Notes: a model not told the origin generated them from the letters alone. Counted from the stretch's first letter, positions 43,299 to 51,356 are shown. The stretch: 64,000 nucleotides of DNA from JBASEY01 sp964404285 (GCA_964404285.1 CAYOJK010000002.1:62001-126000); one strand, 5' to 3'. Numbers and translations: made by a program.

Positions 43299-43408
43299 AA
43301 TATTTCCTCCTGTAGCCAAAGAGATAACCGTTTCTTAAAACCTAAATGTTTTTTATCGCCCGGTAATCTCAAAGCTAATTTTACTGTGAGTAAGGCTTAT
43401 CTCATGAG

Positions 43409-44143
43409 CTATCTTTTTTTATAAAAGCCTCTGGATTCCGCAATTCTCACTTTAAAGAGCTCTTTTAAGGTTCCGGGATAGTCACTCAACTTAATTCGGG
43501 TGTCACCGGAGTGACTCCATTCAACTGGAACCTCAATCACCTTGTAGCCATATTTTTTGGCGATGTGGAGAATTTCGAAATCAAAACCCCATCTTTCATT
43601 TCTTTGAAGAGGGAAAATTTCGCGAGCAACATCTCCTCGAAACAATTTAAAGCCACATTGAGTATCTTTAATTCCTCGCAATGCAGGAACAATCAATTGA
43701 ATGGCTTTGTTTGCCAATCGCCCAAGATATATTCTATACCAGGGCTGTTTAATCTTCAAGCGGGATTTAGCAAGCGCTCGTGAGCCAAATGCAATATCAT
43801 ATTCCTCCCCAAGTGAAGTGCGCAGGGTCTGGTATTCTGCAATTGGAGTGGATAGATCCACATCTGTAAAAAGTACAAATCTACCAATACTTTCAAGAAC
43901 ACCATGCTTAACTGAATAGCCTTTACCCTTGTTTTCCCCATTAGTTAGAGCTTTAACCCGAGGGTTTTCCCGTGAAACTTGTCGTATGATATCCAGTGTC
44001 TTATCACGCGAACCATCGTCGACAGCAATAATTTCAAACGTTATATCTAGAATTTCCAAATAATCATTTATAGTCTTTATGCAAGACACTACTGTTTCTT
44101 CCTCGTTATAGGCTGGTATCACTATGCTTAATTCAATTGTCAT
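43409..44143 (-). CDS. Glycosyltransferase family 2, dolichyl-phosphate glucosyl/mannosyltransferase-like
   Basis: 244 aa from ATG 44143 with GGGAGG upstream (a longer frame starts at 44173 without support). GT2 fold: SIVIPAYNEEETV, IAVDDGSRDKT, ENKGKGYSVKHGV and the metal motif FTDVDLSTP (D-x-D type). KDTQCGFKLFRG and ERWGFDFEILHIAKKYGY are typical of DPM1/ALG5-like enzymes that move a sugar from a nucleotide donor to polyprenyl phosphate. No C-terminal membrane domain is present. Probably supplies a lipid-linked sugar for envelope glycans or glycoproteins. Confidence 0.88.
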   Translation of the reverse strand: MTIELSIVIPAYNEEETVVSCIKTINDYLEILDITFEIIAVDDGSRDKTLDIIRQVSRENPRVKALTNGENKGKGYSVKHGVLESIGRFVLFTDVDLSTPIAEYQTLRTSLGEEYDIAFGSRALAKSRLKIKQPWYRIYLGRLANKAIQLIVPALRGIKDTQCGFKLFRGDVAREIFPLQRNERWGFDFEILHIAKKYGYKVIEVPVEWSHSGDTRIKLSDYPGTLKELFKVRIAESRGFYKKR

Positions 44144-44221
44144 AAATGCCTCCCATGTCAAAGTGACACTCATATATTCAATACCACATTTCCTCTATTG
44201 ATTTCCATAAAAAAGCTTGGC

Positions 44222-44250
44222 TTCACTTGTTCTCAGAAAAAGATTATACT
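44222..44250 (+). promoter_or_regulatory. Candidate sigma70 promoter for nupC
   Basis: TTCACT (44222-44227) and TATACT (44245-44250) separated by exactly 17 bases, in the divergent gap between the GT2 gene and the nucleoside transporter. AGGAGG for nupC follows at 44282-44287. Confidence 0.5.
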
Positions 44251-44297
44251 GCAATTCAGCGCTTTGTTATCACGTTCGATCAGGAGGTTATGAGTAG

Positions 44298-45611
44298 ATG
44301 GAAATATATAATTTCATTAGCTTTCTTGGTTTGTTCGGTATTTTGTTTTTGACGTGGCTTTTTTCTAACAATAAAAGAGTTATCAATTGGAAAGCAGTCG
44401 GATGGGGATTGGGCTTGCAGTTGCTTTTCGCCATTATAATTTTCCAAATTCCTTTTGTGAGCACTGCTTTTATCTGGCTAAATGAGGTGATAGTTAATAT
44501 TTTGGAAACCGGAAGCGCCGGTTCAAAATTTGTGTTTGGCAGGCTTGCGTTACCACCAGGAACAATTGATGTCGATGGTCAGGAAAGTTTGGGGTTTTTT
44601 CTAGCTTTTCAAGGGTTACCGGCGATCATCTTTTTTTCTGCAGTAACTGCAATTCTTTATTTCTATAATGTTCTACCTTGGCTAATCCGTCAATTTGCTC
44701 GACTCTTCAACAGATTAATGGGTATCTCTGGGGCTGAATCCCTTAGCGCAGCCAGCAATATTTTTTTAGGAGTAGAATCAGCATTGACTATTCAGCCACA
44801 TATAAAAAAAATGACACGTTCAGAATTATGCACCGTTCTTACATGTGGCATGGCTACTGTAGCATCAAATGTTCTAGCCGTTTACGTTTTTTTCCTACGA
44901 GAACGCTTTCCTTCTATTGCCGCTCACCTAATCTCTGCTTCTATCTTATCTGCACCAGCAGCTTTAGCCTGTGCTAAAATAATATTTCCTGAGACAGATA
45001 CTCCGGAAACCATGGGCAAAGATATTAAAATTCACTATGAAAAACCTCTCTCGATTTATGCTGCAATTATTCAAGGCGCTCAAACGGGGCTTCACCTTGT
45101 ATTGAATATTGCGGCTTTATTAATTGCAGTTCTTGGGCTGGTAGCTATTTTTGATATGGTTTTGAGCAATACTGGAACTTGGATTAATCAGTTGTTTAAC
45201 TTAAACCTGGATTTATCCTTAACAGGACTTCTTTCTTATGTTTTCTATCTGCCCACACTACTTATCGGTATTCCACGTGTGGATGCTTGGAACATCGCTC
45301 AGATAATTGCATCCCGCTCAATTGTTACTGAATTAACTGCTTACCAAAGTCTGGCAAATTTGCTCGAAACAGGTGCATTATCGCATGGAAGATCGGCTGT
45401 TATAACTGCTTATGCTCTTTGTGGGTTTGCTCATGTTGCCTCAATTGGAATCTTCGTTGGTGGAGTTTCAGCTCTTGCCCCCGAGCGAACGCATGATATT
45501 GCTAAATCCGGCTTTCGAGCATTGCTGGCTGCGACAATGGCCTGCTTAATGACAGCTTGTGTAGCGGGAGCATTTTATAATCAATCGTCACTTCTTTTTA
45601 CAGTGAACTGA
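44298..45611 (+). CDS. nupC: Concentrative nucleoside transporter (CNT family)
   Basis: 437 aa, AGGAGG 10 bases before the ATG. Ion-coupled uptake of nucleosides across the inner membrane. About ten hydrophobic helices are visible. Family motifs: FVFGRLALPPG region, FQGLPAIIFFSAVTAILYF, GISGAESLSAASNIFLGVESAL (cited in part) with the conserved nucleoside-binding ESA..N.F.G pattern, TCGMATVASNVLAVYV and CGFAHVASIGIFVGG. Length matches bacterial CNTs. The gene stands alone, with divergent and downstream genes of glycan function. Confidence 0.93.
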   Translation: MEIYNFISFLGLFGILFLTWLFSNNKRVINWKAVGWGLGLQLLFAIIIFQIPFVSTAFIWLNEVIVNILETGSAGSKFVFGRLALPPGTIDVDGQESLGFFLAFQGLPAIIFFSAVTAILYFYNVLPWLIRQFARLFNRLMGISGAESLSAASNIFLGVESALTIQPHIKKMTRSELCTVLTCGMATVASNVLAVYVFFLRERFPSIAAHLISASILSAPAALACAKIIFPETDTPETMGKDIKIHYEKPLSIYAAIIQGAQTGLHLVLNIAALLIAVLGLVAIFDMVLSNTGTWINQLFNLNLDLSLTGLLSYVFYLPTLLIGIPRVDAWNIAQIIASRSIVTELTAYQSLANLLETGALSHGRSAVITAYALCGFAHVASIGIFVGGVSALAPERTHDIAKSGFRALLAATMACLMTACVAGAFYNQSSLLFTVN

Positions 45612-45671
45612 TTTTGGTTATTATGAATCACTATAGAGATTCTTAAGATAAACTACAGGAGAATAGCTTTT

Positions 45672-46469
45672 TTGGATATGGAACACGTAAGGGATAAACA
45701 TAAAATTGTAGTTGTTATGCCCGCATATAATGCAAGTTCAACGCTTCTAAAAACCTATGAGGCCATTCCTGATGGCTGGGTAGATGAAGTAATACTTGTA
45801 GATGACTGCAGCCATGACAATACGGTCGAAATAGCAAGGGACCTAAAAATCAAATGTTTTACCCATCGATGGAATAGGGGTTATGGAGGCAATCAGAAAA
45901 CATGTTATAACGCTGCTTTGGAATCCAACGCCACTGTTGTCGTTATGCTTCACCCTGATTATCAATATGATCCACGGATTATTCCAGAGCTGGTGCTGCC
46001 GATAATGAATGACCAGGCGGATGTGGTTTTTGCCTCACGATTTCTGGGAGATCCCTTGAAAGGGAACATGCCTAGATATAAATATATTTCAAACCGATTT
46101 CTTACATCGCTGCAAAATCTAATTCAAAAAGCCTCATTTTCAGAATGCCATACAGGATATAGAGCTTATTCAAGAAAAATTCTGGAATCCATTCCATACG
46201 AACGAAATTCTGAGAACTTTGTTTTTGATAATGAGATTATCGGTCAATTTATCATTGTTGGAGCACGATTTTTAGAAATACCCGTCGAAACCAGATACGA
46301 AAAAGACTCTTCAACCGTATCTTTTTCAGCGTCAGTTCGATATGGCTTTGGTGTTCTATGGACTCTCTTTCGGTTTTTGCTTCATAAGAACAATATTTGG
46401 AAATCGCGAGTTTTCGACATTGCATCCAAGCAGAGTCAAAATCCAAACCAGGACACACATGCGGCCTAA
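45672..46469 (+). CDS. Glycosyltransferase family 2
   Basis: 265 aa. TTG at 45672 is 9 bases after GGAGA; an ATG at 45678 is the alternative. GT2 motifs: VVVMPAYNASSTLLKTY, ILVDDCSHDNTVEIA, RWNRGYGGNQKTCYN and the D-x-D-like HPDYQYDPR. SECHTGYRAYSRKILE is typical of undecaprenyl/dolichyl-phosphate sugar transferases. No membrane domain. It overlaps the following methyltransferase gene by 11 bases. The same two activities are fused in one protein at 58.1-59.5 kb, which suggests a functional pair. Confidence 0.87.
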   Translation: MDMEHVRDKHKIVVVMPAYNASSTLLKTYEAIPDGWVDEVILVDDCSHDNTVEIARDLKIKCFTHRWNRGYGGNQKTCYNAALESNATVVVMLHPDYQYDPRIIPELVLPIMNDQADVVFASRFLGDPLKGNMPRYKYISNRFLTSLQNLIQKASFSECHTGYRAYSRKILESIPYERNSENFVFDNEIIGQFIIVGARFLEIPVETRYEKDSSTVSFSASVRYGFGVLWTLFRFLLHKNNIWKSRVFDIASKQSQNPNQDTHAA

Positions 46470-47178
46470 AAAGACAATCCAAGAACTTCGAACAAGTATA
46501 AAAGATCATTTTGAGGACATCTCAAAAGATTATGATGCTTATAAAAATCATTCATATTATTACTACAATCAACTCCAATCACTTTTAAAAACATTGATTC
46601 CAGATCATTCAAATAAAAAAATCATCGAGGTTGGTTGCGCTACTGGTTCATTGCTTGCTGAACTTAACCCCGTGAAAGGAATGGGTATCGATATTTCAGA
46701 AAATATGATTTCCATAGCCTCAAAGCGGTGGGCTCATAGGCCTGAATTGCAGTTTCAAGTTGGAGAAGCAGAAGAGTTACAAACTGAAGATACCTGGGAA
46801 GTTGTCATTCTGTCAGATGTATTGGAGCATCTTTATAGCCCTGCCATGGCCATATCTAGGTTTTCCGAGGTGTTTTCTCCGGGAACAATTCTGATAATAA
46901 CTTGGGCCAATAGAATCTGGGAGCCAATTTTGCACTTTTTAGAGAAAATGAAACTGAAAATGCCTGAGGGTGATCATAACTGGGAATCTAGAAAGACAGT
47001 ATTAAAGATGCTCCACAATAATGGATTTGACATTCTTGAAGAAGGAACACGTTGCCTGATACCTGCAAAGCTACCGTTCTCAGACCTAATTAATAGCTAT
47101 TATTTCCATACACCTCTGTTAAAAAGAGCCGGTCTTATTCGATATATTAAGGCCCTGTTGACTAATTCAACTGTCTAG
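46459..47178 (+). CDS. SAM-dependent methyltransferase (class I)
   Basis: 239 aa from ATG 46459, preceded by AGGA and overlapping the glycosyltransferase stop. The longer frame back to 46342 lies within that gene. SAM motif I is IIEVGCATGSLLAEL, acidic loop GMGIDISENM and motif SDVLEHLY. The second half (EPILHFLEKMKLKMPEGDHNW, then LHNNGFDILEEGTRCLIPAK) resembles the N-terminal half of the fusion protein at 58.1-59.5 kb (LSGFQVISEGTRVLLPINLP), so the two are paralogous. The substrate is probably a lipid-linked or glycan intermediate, inferred from the GT2 partner. Confidence 0.85.
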   Translation: MRPKKTIQELRTSIKDHFEDISKDYDAYKNHSYYYYNQLQSLLKTLIPDHSNKKIIEVGCATGSLLAELNPVKGMGIDISENMISIASKRWAHRPELQFQVGEAEELQTEDTWEVVILSDVLEHLYSPAMAISRFSEVFSPGTILIITWANRIWEPILHFLEKMKLKMPEGDHNWESRKTVLKMLHNNGFDILEEGTRCLIPAKLPFSDLINSYYFHTPLLKRAGLIRYIKALLTNSTV

Positions 47179-47213
47179 ATCGCAAAAACTAACGACCTTC
47201 CCTTGCTTGAAAA

Positions 47214-47606
47214 TTAAGTCTGGTTATCACTGCTAATTTCACAGGTGGCATCGATACCACCTCTTGTTGCGTAGCGTGAGGTTAATTTCAAATAAGATGG
47301 CTGAATTAAATCAAAAAGATCTCGATAAATTCGGCTGGTAACATGTTCTTGGTACATACCGACATTCCGGAAAGAGACAAAATATAGTTTTAAGCTCTTT
47401 AGTTCGATGCATTTATTGCTTGGGACATATTCAATTTCAATCGTTGCAATATCAGGGAGGCCTGAAAAGGGGCAGACTGCAGAAAACTCGTGCGTGACAT
47501 ATTTGATTGTCTGCTGTTCACCGGAATATTCAAATGTCTCGAGAAGATCGCTTCTGATAGCTTCAGGTCCGCTAAAACCAAGAACAAGAGAATTATTTTC
47601 TTTCAT
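47214..47606 (-). CDS. queF: NADPH-dependent 7-cyano-7-deazaguanine reductase
   Basis: 130 aa, short (unimodular) QueF. Reduces preQ0 to preQ1 in queuosine synthesis. Catalytic Cys45 in EFSAVCPFSGLPD and Asp52 follow the family spacing of seven. Also CIELKSLKLYFVSFRN and the HE-type motif YQEHVTSRI. AAGGTG precedes the ATG. queE is 20 kb upstream; no other pathway gene is adjacent. No preQ1 riboswitch fits in the short leader. Confidence 0.95.
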   Translation of the reverse strand: MKENNSLVLGFSGPEAIRSDLLETFEYSGEQQTIKYVTHEFSAVCPFSGLPDIATIEIEYVPSNKCIELKSLKLYFVSFRNVGMYQEHVTSRIYRDLFDLIQPSYLKLTSRYATRGGIDATCEISSDNQT

Positions 47607-47644
47607 AATTTACACCTTAAAAATAATTTAGTATAGAAGAGTTC

Positions 47645-47664
47645 GTGATAAGCCTCCTTATCAC
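47645..47664. promoter_or_regulatory. Inverted repeat between queF and the protease gene
   Basis: GTGATAA-GCCTCC-TTATCAC, a perfect seven-base inverted repeat in the 90-base divergent gap. It could be an operator or a hairpin in the protease mRNA leader. Function unknown. Confidence 0.3.
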
Positions 47665-47696
47665 CGATCATTATAGTCATTTGAAGGGGTGTTTTC

Positions 47697-49391
47697 ATGT
47701 TTAAAACCAAATTCTGGCTGCTGCTTATAAGCATAAGTGTTACTTTTTTATCACCCATCTTTGCGGAAACGCTTGAAGAAATTCAACAATATATTCTGGA
47801 TAATGATCTTGATTGGGTAGCTGGTGAAACATCTGTGTCCGGTCTATCAACTGAAGAAAAACAGAATCTTTTGGGTTTGGTTATACCGGATTGGTATGTG
47901 GAACCTGAGCCAGATGAGTCTGATTTGGAATTTTTTGATGATAGAGGTTATCTGAATTGGGTCGAACAGGGTGGGACAACTCCTGCAAAATCACAGGGCA
48001 ATTGTGGATCATGTTGGGCTTTTGCAACTACAGCAATGGTAGAATCACATATCAAAATATATGATGGTATTACTCGAGATTTATCAGAGCAGCAACTCGT
48101 ATCTTGTAACACAGCAGGTTATGACTGTGATGGTGGTTGGTTCTATCCTCAAATTTACAAAAATCCAGGGGGAATTTTAGAGTCCTGTATGCCGTATGCT
48201 GCGTCAGATACACCTCCCTGCAAACAAAACCAATGTGAAAAAGTTGCCTTTATAACTGGCTATAAAGAAATCAATTCCAGCGTTACCTCCATTAAAAATG
48301 CACTTCAGGATGGTCCTGTGGCTGCAGCCATGTATGTCTATGATGATTTTCATAATTATACCGGCGGCTGTTACAGCCATTCTCATAGTTCTGGAGTCAA
48401 TCACGCCATTCTGATCGTTGGTTATGATGATAATGCCTGTAATGGAAATGGGGCTTGGTTGATAAAAAACTCCTGGGGTTCAGGATGGGGCCTGAATGGA
48501 TATGGCTGGGTGAAATATGGCACATGTTCAATTGGGTATGGAGCGACACGGATTACCTATACAGCTTCCCCTACCAACACTCCGGTAAAAACACCGACTC
48601 CGACACCAACTCCAACACCGTTTACTCCATCACCTACTCAAACACCTATCTCAACAAGCACGCCTATTCCAACTTGGACGCCTATTCCAACGAAAACGCC
48701 AACTCCACCCAATCCCCCTCATGGTACAAACACCCCTATACCGAGCGCTACTCCAACTAGAACACCTGTTCCGACCCGTACACCATCACCAAAAACGCCT
48801 ACACCAACAGCGCCGCCCCATTCAACTAACACTCCTATCCCAACTGGCACCTCAACTAGAACGCCTACACCAACAGCGCCGCCTTATTCAACCAACACTC
48901 CTATCCCAACTGCTACCCCAACTAGAACGCCTGTTCCAACTCAGACTCCATCTTATCCGACCTCGACTCCTCATCACCCCGAAACCCCTACGCCAAATCC
49001 TTTTACAGCCACACCTGAACCCTTTTTACCCACTCCTACTCCAATCGCTGAAATTGATATCAGTCTTGATTTAAATAAAAGATTCTTCCAAGGGTATGAT
49101 CCTTTCATACTAAACTTATTTATCGATAATCAGGCACAGCCCCAGTTTGTCGAGATAATGGTTGCGTTACAGGTTGCAGACAGCTTTTGGTTTTATCCGG
49201 ATTGGACAGAAACACCGGCAACAGGATTCTATCCATTAAATTACGGCTTTTCAGAAATCAATCTTTTAGCCTTCAAATGGCCGGCGAACTCCATAAAAAC
49301 TGACCATATGTTTTTCTGGGCTGCAGTTTTGGCTATAGATTCATGGGACGTTATCTCAAACGTCGATCACATCGCTTTTAGAGGAATATAA
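47697..49391 (+). CDS. Exported papain-like (C1A) cysteine protease with Thr-Pro linker and C-terminal domain
   Basis: 564 aa. Signal peptide ~1-23 (ends SPIFA). A short pro-region follows (LEEIQQYILDNDLDWVAGET, SGLSTEEKQNLLG). The papain domain covers ~80-290 with oxyanion Gln100, catalytic Cys106 (GSCWAF), His236 (GVNHAILIVGYDD) and Asn258 (WLIKNSWGSGWG). Residues ~291-450 are a Thr/Pro linker built of TPTP-type units with a 22-residue repeat. A final ~110-residue beta-rich domain contains FWFYPDWTE and FKWPANS. All catalytic residues are intact, so it is probably an active secreted protease, with the last domain serving attachment or sorting. That last role is inference. Confidence 0.9.
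   Translation: MFKTKFWLLLISISVTFLSPIFAETLEEIQQYILDNDLDWVAGETSVSGLSTEEKQNLLGLVIPDWYVEPEPDESDLEFFDDRGYLNWVEQGGTTPAKSQGNCGSCWAFATTAMVESHIKIYDGITRDLSEQQLVSCNTAGYDCDGGWFYPQIYKNPGGILESCMPYAASDTPPCKQNQCEKVAFITGYKEINSSVTSIKNALQDGPVAAAMYVYDDFHNYTGGCYSHSHSSGVNHAILIVGYDDNACNGNGAWLIKNSWGSGWGLNGYGWVKYGTCSIGYGATRITYTASPTNTPVKTPTPTPTPTPFTPSPTQTPISTSTPIPTWTPIPTKTPTPPNPPHGTNTPIPSATPTRTPVPTRTPSPKTPTPTAPPHSTNTPIPTGTSTRTPTPTAPPYSTNTPIPTATPTRTPVPTQTPSYPTSTPHHPETPTPNPFTATPEPFLPTPTPIAEIDISLDLNKRFFQGYDPFILNLFIDNQAQPQFVEIMVALQVADSFWFYPDWTETPATGFYPLNYGFSEINLLAFKWPANSIKTDHMFFWAAVLAIDSWDVISNVDHIAFRGI
48729..48992 (+). repeat. 66-bp imperfect tandem repeats encoding the Thr-Pro linker
   Basis: Within the protease gene, units beginning ACGCCT start at 48795, 48861 and 48927, a 66-base (22-codon) period. 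The first two units are nearly identical and the third diverges after about ten bases. A degenerate unit precedes them. They encode (T/S)NTPIPT...TRTP...TPTAPP(H/Y)S. Copy number may vary between strains. Confidence 0.85.
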
Positions 49392-49403
49392 CCCGTTTAT
49401 TGA

Positions 49404-49733
49404 TTAGCAATAGGAAGCCCTATTAGCAAACCTACATCTGAAAGGGTTACCAAACCAATTAATTTGCTGATAATCGATCTTCAGAGCCCCGTTGTATTGC
49501 ATGATACGCATCAAGTTGCGGTCGACATGAAATAAAACCTGATTTACCAGTATTTTTTCATCAGTTGCTTCCGGCTCATCCAGAGCCAGTTTTATCGATG
49601 GACCACCTCATCCATAGCCTTCAATAAATATGCGGGCAACTTTTCCTACATTTTCTTTCTCAGCTAAAAGCTCACTTACTTTCTTATGTGCATCTTCAGA
49701 AACATTTAGCCATGACTGATCGACTGTTTTCAT
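49404..49733 (-). CDS. HesB/IscA-like selenoprotein (in-frame TGA read as selenocysteine 42)
   Basis: 109 residues if the TGA at 49608-49610 is read through; ATG 49733 is preceded by GAGGTGA. The product starts MKTVDQSWLNVSEDAHKKVS and continues VARIFIEGYG-U-GGPSIKLALDEPEATDEK, then VLFHVDRNLM and YNGALKIDYQ, ending with two cysteines. This is the HesB-like Fe-S biosynthesis domain, whose motif is GxGCxGPxxxLxLDEP. The TGA sits exactly at that cysteine, and the downstream frame keeps the family pattern for 67 more codons to a TAA. HesB-like selenoproteins are a known group. TGA is an ordinary stop in neighbours (trxA, murA). The gene starts 13 bases after the trxA stop. The alternative is a nonsense-mutated pseudogene, made less likely by the hairpin behind the TGA. 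Confidence 0.85.
49571..49589 (-). promoter_or_regulatory. Candidate bacterial SECIS hairpin
   Basis: On the minus strand, 25 bases after the TGA, CTGGCTC (49589-49583) pairs with GAGCCGG (49577-49571): seven pairs, one G-U. The five-base loop is TGGAT, carrying GG at the top. A compact stem with G in the apical loop, 16-37 bases after UGA, is what SelB-dependent bacterial SECIS elements require. It lies inside the coding region, as expected for bacteria. Confidence 0.7.
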
Positions 49734-49745
49734 ATTTTCTTCACC

Positions 49746-50096
49746 TCATAGACAATTGTTTTGGTTAAGTATTTCAATGATTTCTTTTTTCCCTCTGACC
49801 CCAGGAACAATAGCCAATAATTTACCCGCTGAAAAGAAAGCAAGAGTAGGAATAGCCTGTATTTTTAAAATATCAGAAATAACAGGATTTTCATCGAGAT
49901 TGACTTTGGCAACTTTAACCTTTCCTTTCAAGTCAGGCGCTAAATCATTCAAAATAGTGTTCATTTGACGACATGGACCACACCAGGGAGCCCAGAAATC
50001 AACAAGAACCGGAATTTTGCTTTCGATAACCTCAGAATAAAACTCCGTATCGGAAACATGCTGTATAAGTTCTTCGGACATGACTTTTTCATTCAT
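49746..50096 (-). CDS. trxA: Thioredoxin
   Basis: 116 aa with a perfect AAGGAGGTGA ribosome-binding site (50101-50110). Thioredoxin fold with active site FWAPWCGPCRQM (Cys39, Cys42) and the cis-Pro region AIPTLAFFSAGK. Cytoplasmic disulfide reductase. The TGA stop is within the ribosome-binding-site region of the HesB-like selenoprotein gene that follows 13 bases later, so the pair is cotranscribed. A thioredoxin would be a natural reductant for a selenenylsulfide in that protein (inference). Confidence 0.95.
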   Translation of the reverse strand: MNEKVMSEELIQHVSDTEFYSEVIESKIPVLVDFWAPWCGPCRQMNTILNDLAPDLKGKVKVAKVNLDENPVISDILKIQAIPTLAFFSAGKLLAIVPGVRGKKEIIEILNQNNCL

Positions 50097-50204
50097 CGGC
50101 TCACCTCCTTATAGTCTAGATAAACTGGTTATTTGTCGCTTTTATAGCGATAAAGTTACAAACATCGCCATAAAGGCTTTTGGCTTATCTTGAAAACAGG
50201 AGAG

Positions 50205-50471
50205 TTATATAGTTTTTTTACGGTTGGTTATTTCTTGGATTTTCTTGTTTATAGCCTGCCAGTTAATTTCAGGAACAAGATTGGATTCCGTCTCTTTTTT
50301 GCGAGCCTGGTAAAGGGCGATGGTTTTTTTTAAAGTATGGTAAACAGCTCGACACTCAGGATCATTTTGGATCATGCTCTCAGCTTCAAGCAGATCTTCT
50401 CTCTCAAGATCTCCATCGATTAAACCATTGATCAATTCAAGCAATCTTTGGCAAGACTCATCTTTATTCAT
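50205..50471 (-). CDS. Small putative anti-sigma factor
   Basis: 88 aa, starting in a 4-base overlap with the end of the ECF sigma gene. ESCQRLLELINGLIDGDLER followed by MIQNDPECRAVYHTLKK resembles the N-terminal anti-sigma domain of small soluble ZAS-like proteins. Only two cysteines are present, and the full HxxxCxxC zinc motif is missing. There is no transmembrane helix, so it would be a cytoplasmic regulator. The role is inferred mainly from coupling with the sigma factor gene. Confidence 0.7.
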   Translation of the reverse strand: MNKDESCQRLLELINGLIDGDLEREDLLEAESMIQNDPECRAVYHTLKKTIALYQARKKETESNLVPEINWQAINKKIQEITNRKKTI

Positions 50472-51028
50472 GTCGGCCTGCTTTCTGCAAGAATATACTC
50501 ATGCAGCTCATTTCTTAAAAATGCTCTTGCCCGATGCAGTCGTACTTTCACGTTGGTAACGGTTAAGTTCATCGCTTGCGCTGTCTCCTCACCGCTTAAA
50601 CCCTCAATATCTCTCATTATGAACACTAAACGGTATGAATCCGGTAATTTCAAAATTGCTTCATCCATGACTTCTCTTAATTCATCATTTAAAGTTTGAG
50701 CAAGTGGATCTTTGCTCCAATCAGAGTGACTATCCATCATTAAAGAACTGGTTTGATGAGCAACATCTTCAATTACGCTTGGATCAATTGAGATCGTCGT
50801 TTTTTTTCTTTTTTTGGAGAGACACGTATTAGAAGCTATTCGGTATAACCAGGTTGAAACCTGTGATTCCCCACGGAACTGACTCCAGTTTTTCAGTGCT
50901 TTTAGTGCAGTTTCTTGTAAAACCTCTTCAGCTTCTTCTTGATTTCCGCACATTTTCCAAGCTATCCGGAACATTTTTTCCTTTTCTTTTTCCAATGTTA
51001 ATTTTAGCGTGTCGCTCGTATTTCCCAT
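50468..51028 (-). CDS. ECF-type RNA polymerase sigma factor
   Basis: 186 aa from ATG 51028 with AAAGGG upstream; a longer frame to 51085 exists without support. Sigma region 2 (MFRIAWKMCGNQEEAEEVLQ, then TALKALKNWSQFRGESQVSTWLYRIASN, cited in parts) and region 4 (AILKLPDSYRLVFIMRDIEG, LSGEETAQAMNLTVTNVKVR) are clear, with no regions 1 or 3. Typical ECF length. Cotranscribed with the small anti-sigma-like gene that overlaps its stop. The stimulus is not evident. An AT-rich 328-base gap separates it from the divergent Crp-like gene. Confidence 0.92.
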   Translation of the reverse strand: MGNTSDTLKLTLEKEKEKMFRIAWKMCGNQEEAEEVLQETALKALKNWSQFRGESQVSTWLYRIASNTCLSKKRKKTTISIDPSVIEDVAHQTSSLMMDSHSDWSKDPLAQTLNDELREVMDEAILKLPDSYRLVFIMRDIEGLSGEETAQAMNLTVTNVKVRLHRARAFLRNELHEYILAESRPT

Positions 51029-51356
51029 GCTTAACCCTTTAAAGTTAGAGTCACAAATCCCATCCATAAGCATAGAATATATCATTTACAATTGAAAGGT
51101 GTTTTTCACTAATTCTCCTCACAAATAGCTTTTAGTTATATATTTACCTACTTTTACTTTAATTCAGAGTTAAAGATTCTCAGTTTAAAAAAATTGCCCT
51201 ACCTATAACCGGAAAGTAAATTATCTTTTAAATGAAATTTTTAATGGCGAAATAAGTGTCGAGTAAAGGAAATGAAGTTCTAATCCTTGTAACCCAACTT
51301 ATGTATTGATAAACTTATTAGTGAGATTATGGTTCAATAATTTATGAGATATTGAG
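51029..51356. other. AT-rich divergent intergenic region (sigma factor / Crp-like gene)
   Basis: 328 bases without a supported gene. It must hold the promoters of both divergent genes. The best candidate for the Crp-like gene is TTGATA (51305-51310) with TATGGT (51329-51334) at 18-base spacing, a weak match. No repeat, terminator or RNA gene was recognised. Confidence 0.5.

Noticed and set aside
47607..47696. preQ1 riboswitch before queF
   Set aside because: The minus-strand leader is too short and has no recognisable pseudoknot pattern.
48560..49060. CRISPR array suspected from the periodic repeats
   Set aside because: Units are contiguous 66-bp coding repeats without unique spacers, inside a protease gene, and no cas genes are in the window.
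48455..49074. Alternative plus-strand frames of 101-117 codons across the Thr-Pro repeats
   Set aside because: Low-complexity repeats give long open frames by chance; the protease frame has signal peptide and catalytic residues.
49392..49745. Reading the region between the protease and trxA as non-coding or as a decayed pseudogene
   Set aside because: The frame after the TGA keeps a clear family pattern, ends in a normal stop, has a good ribosome-binding site and has a hairpin at the SECIS position.
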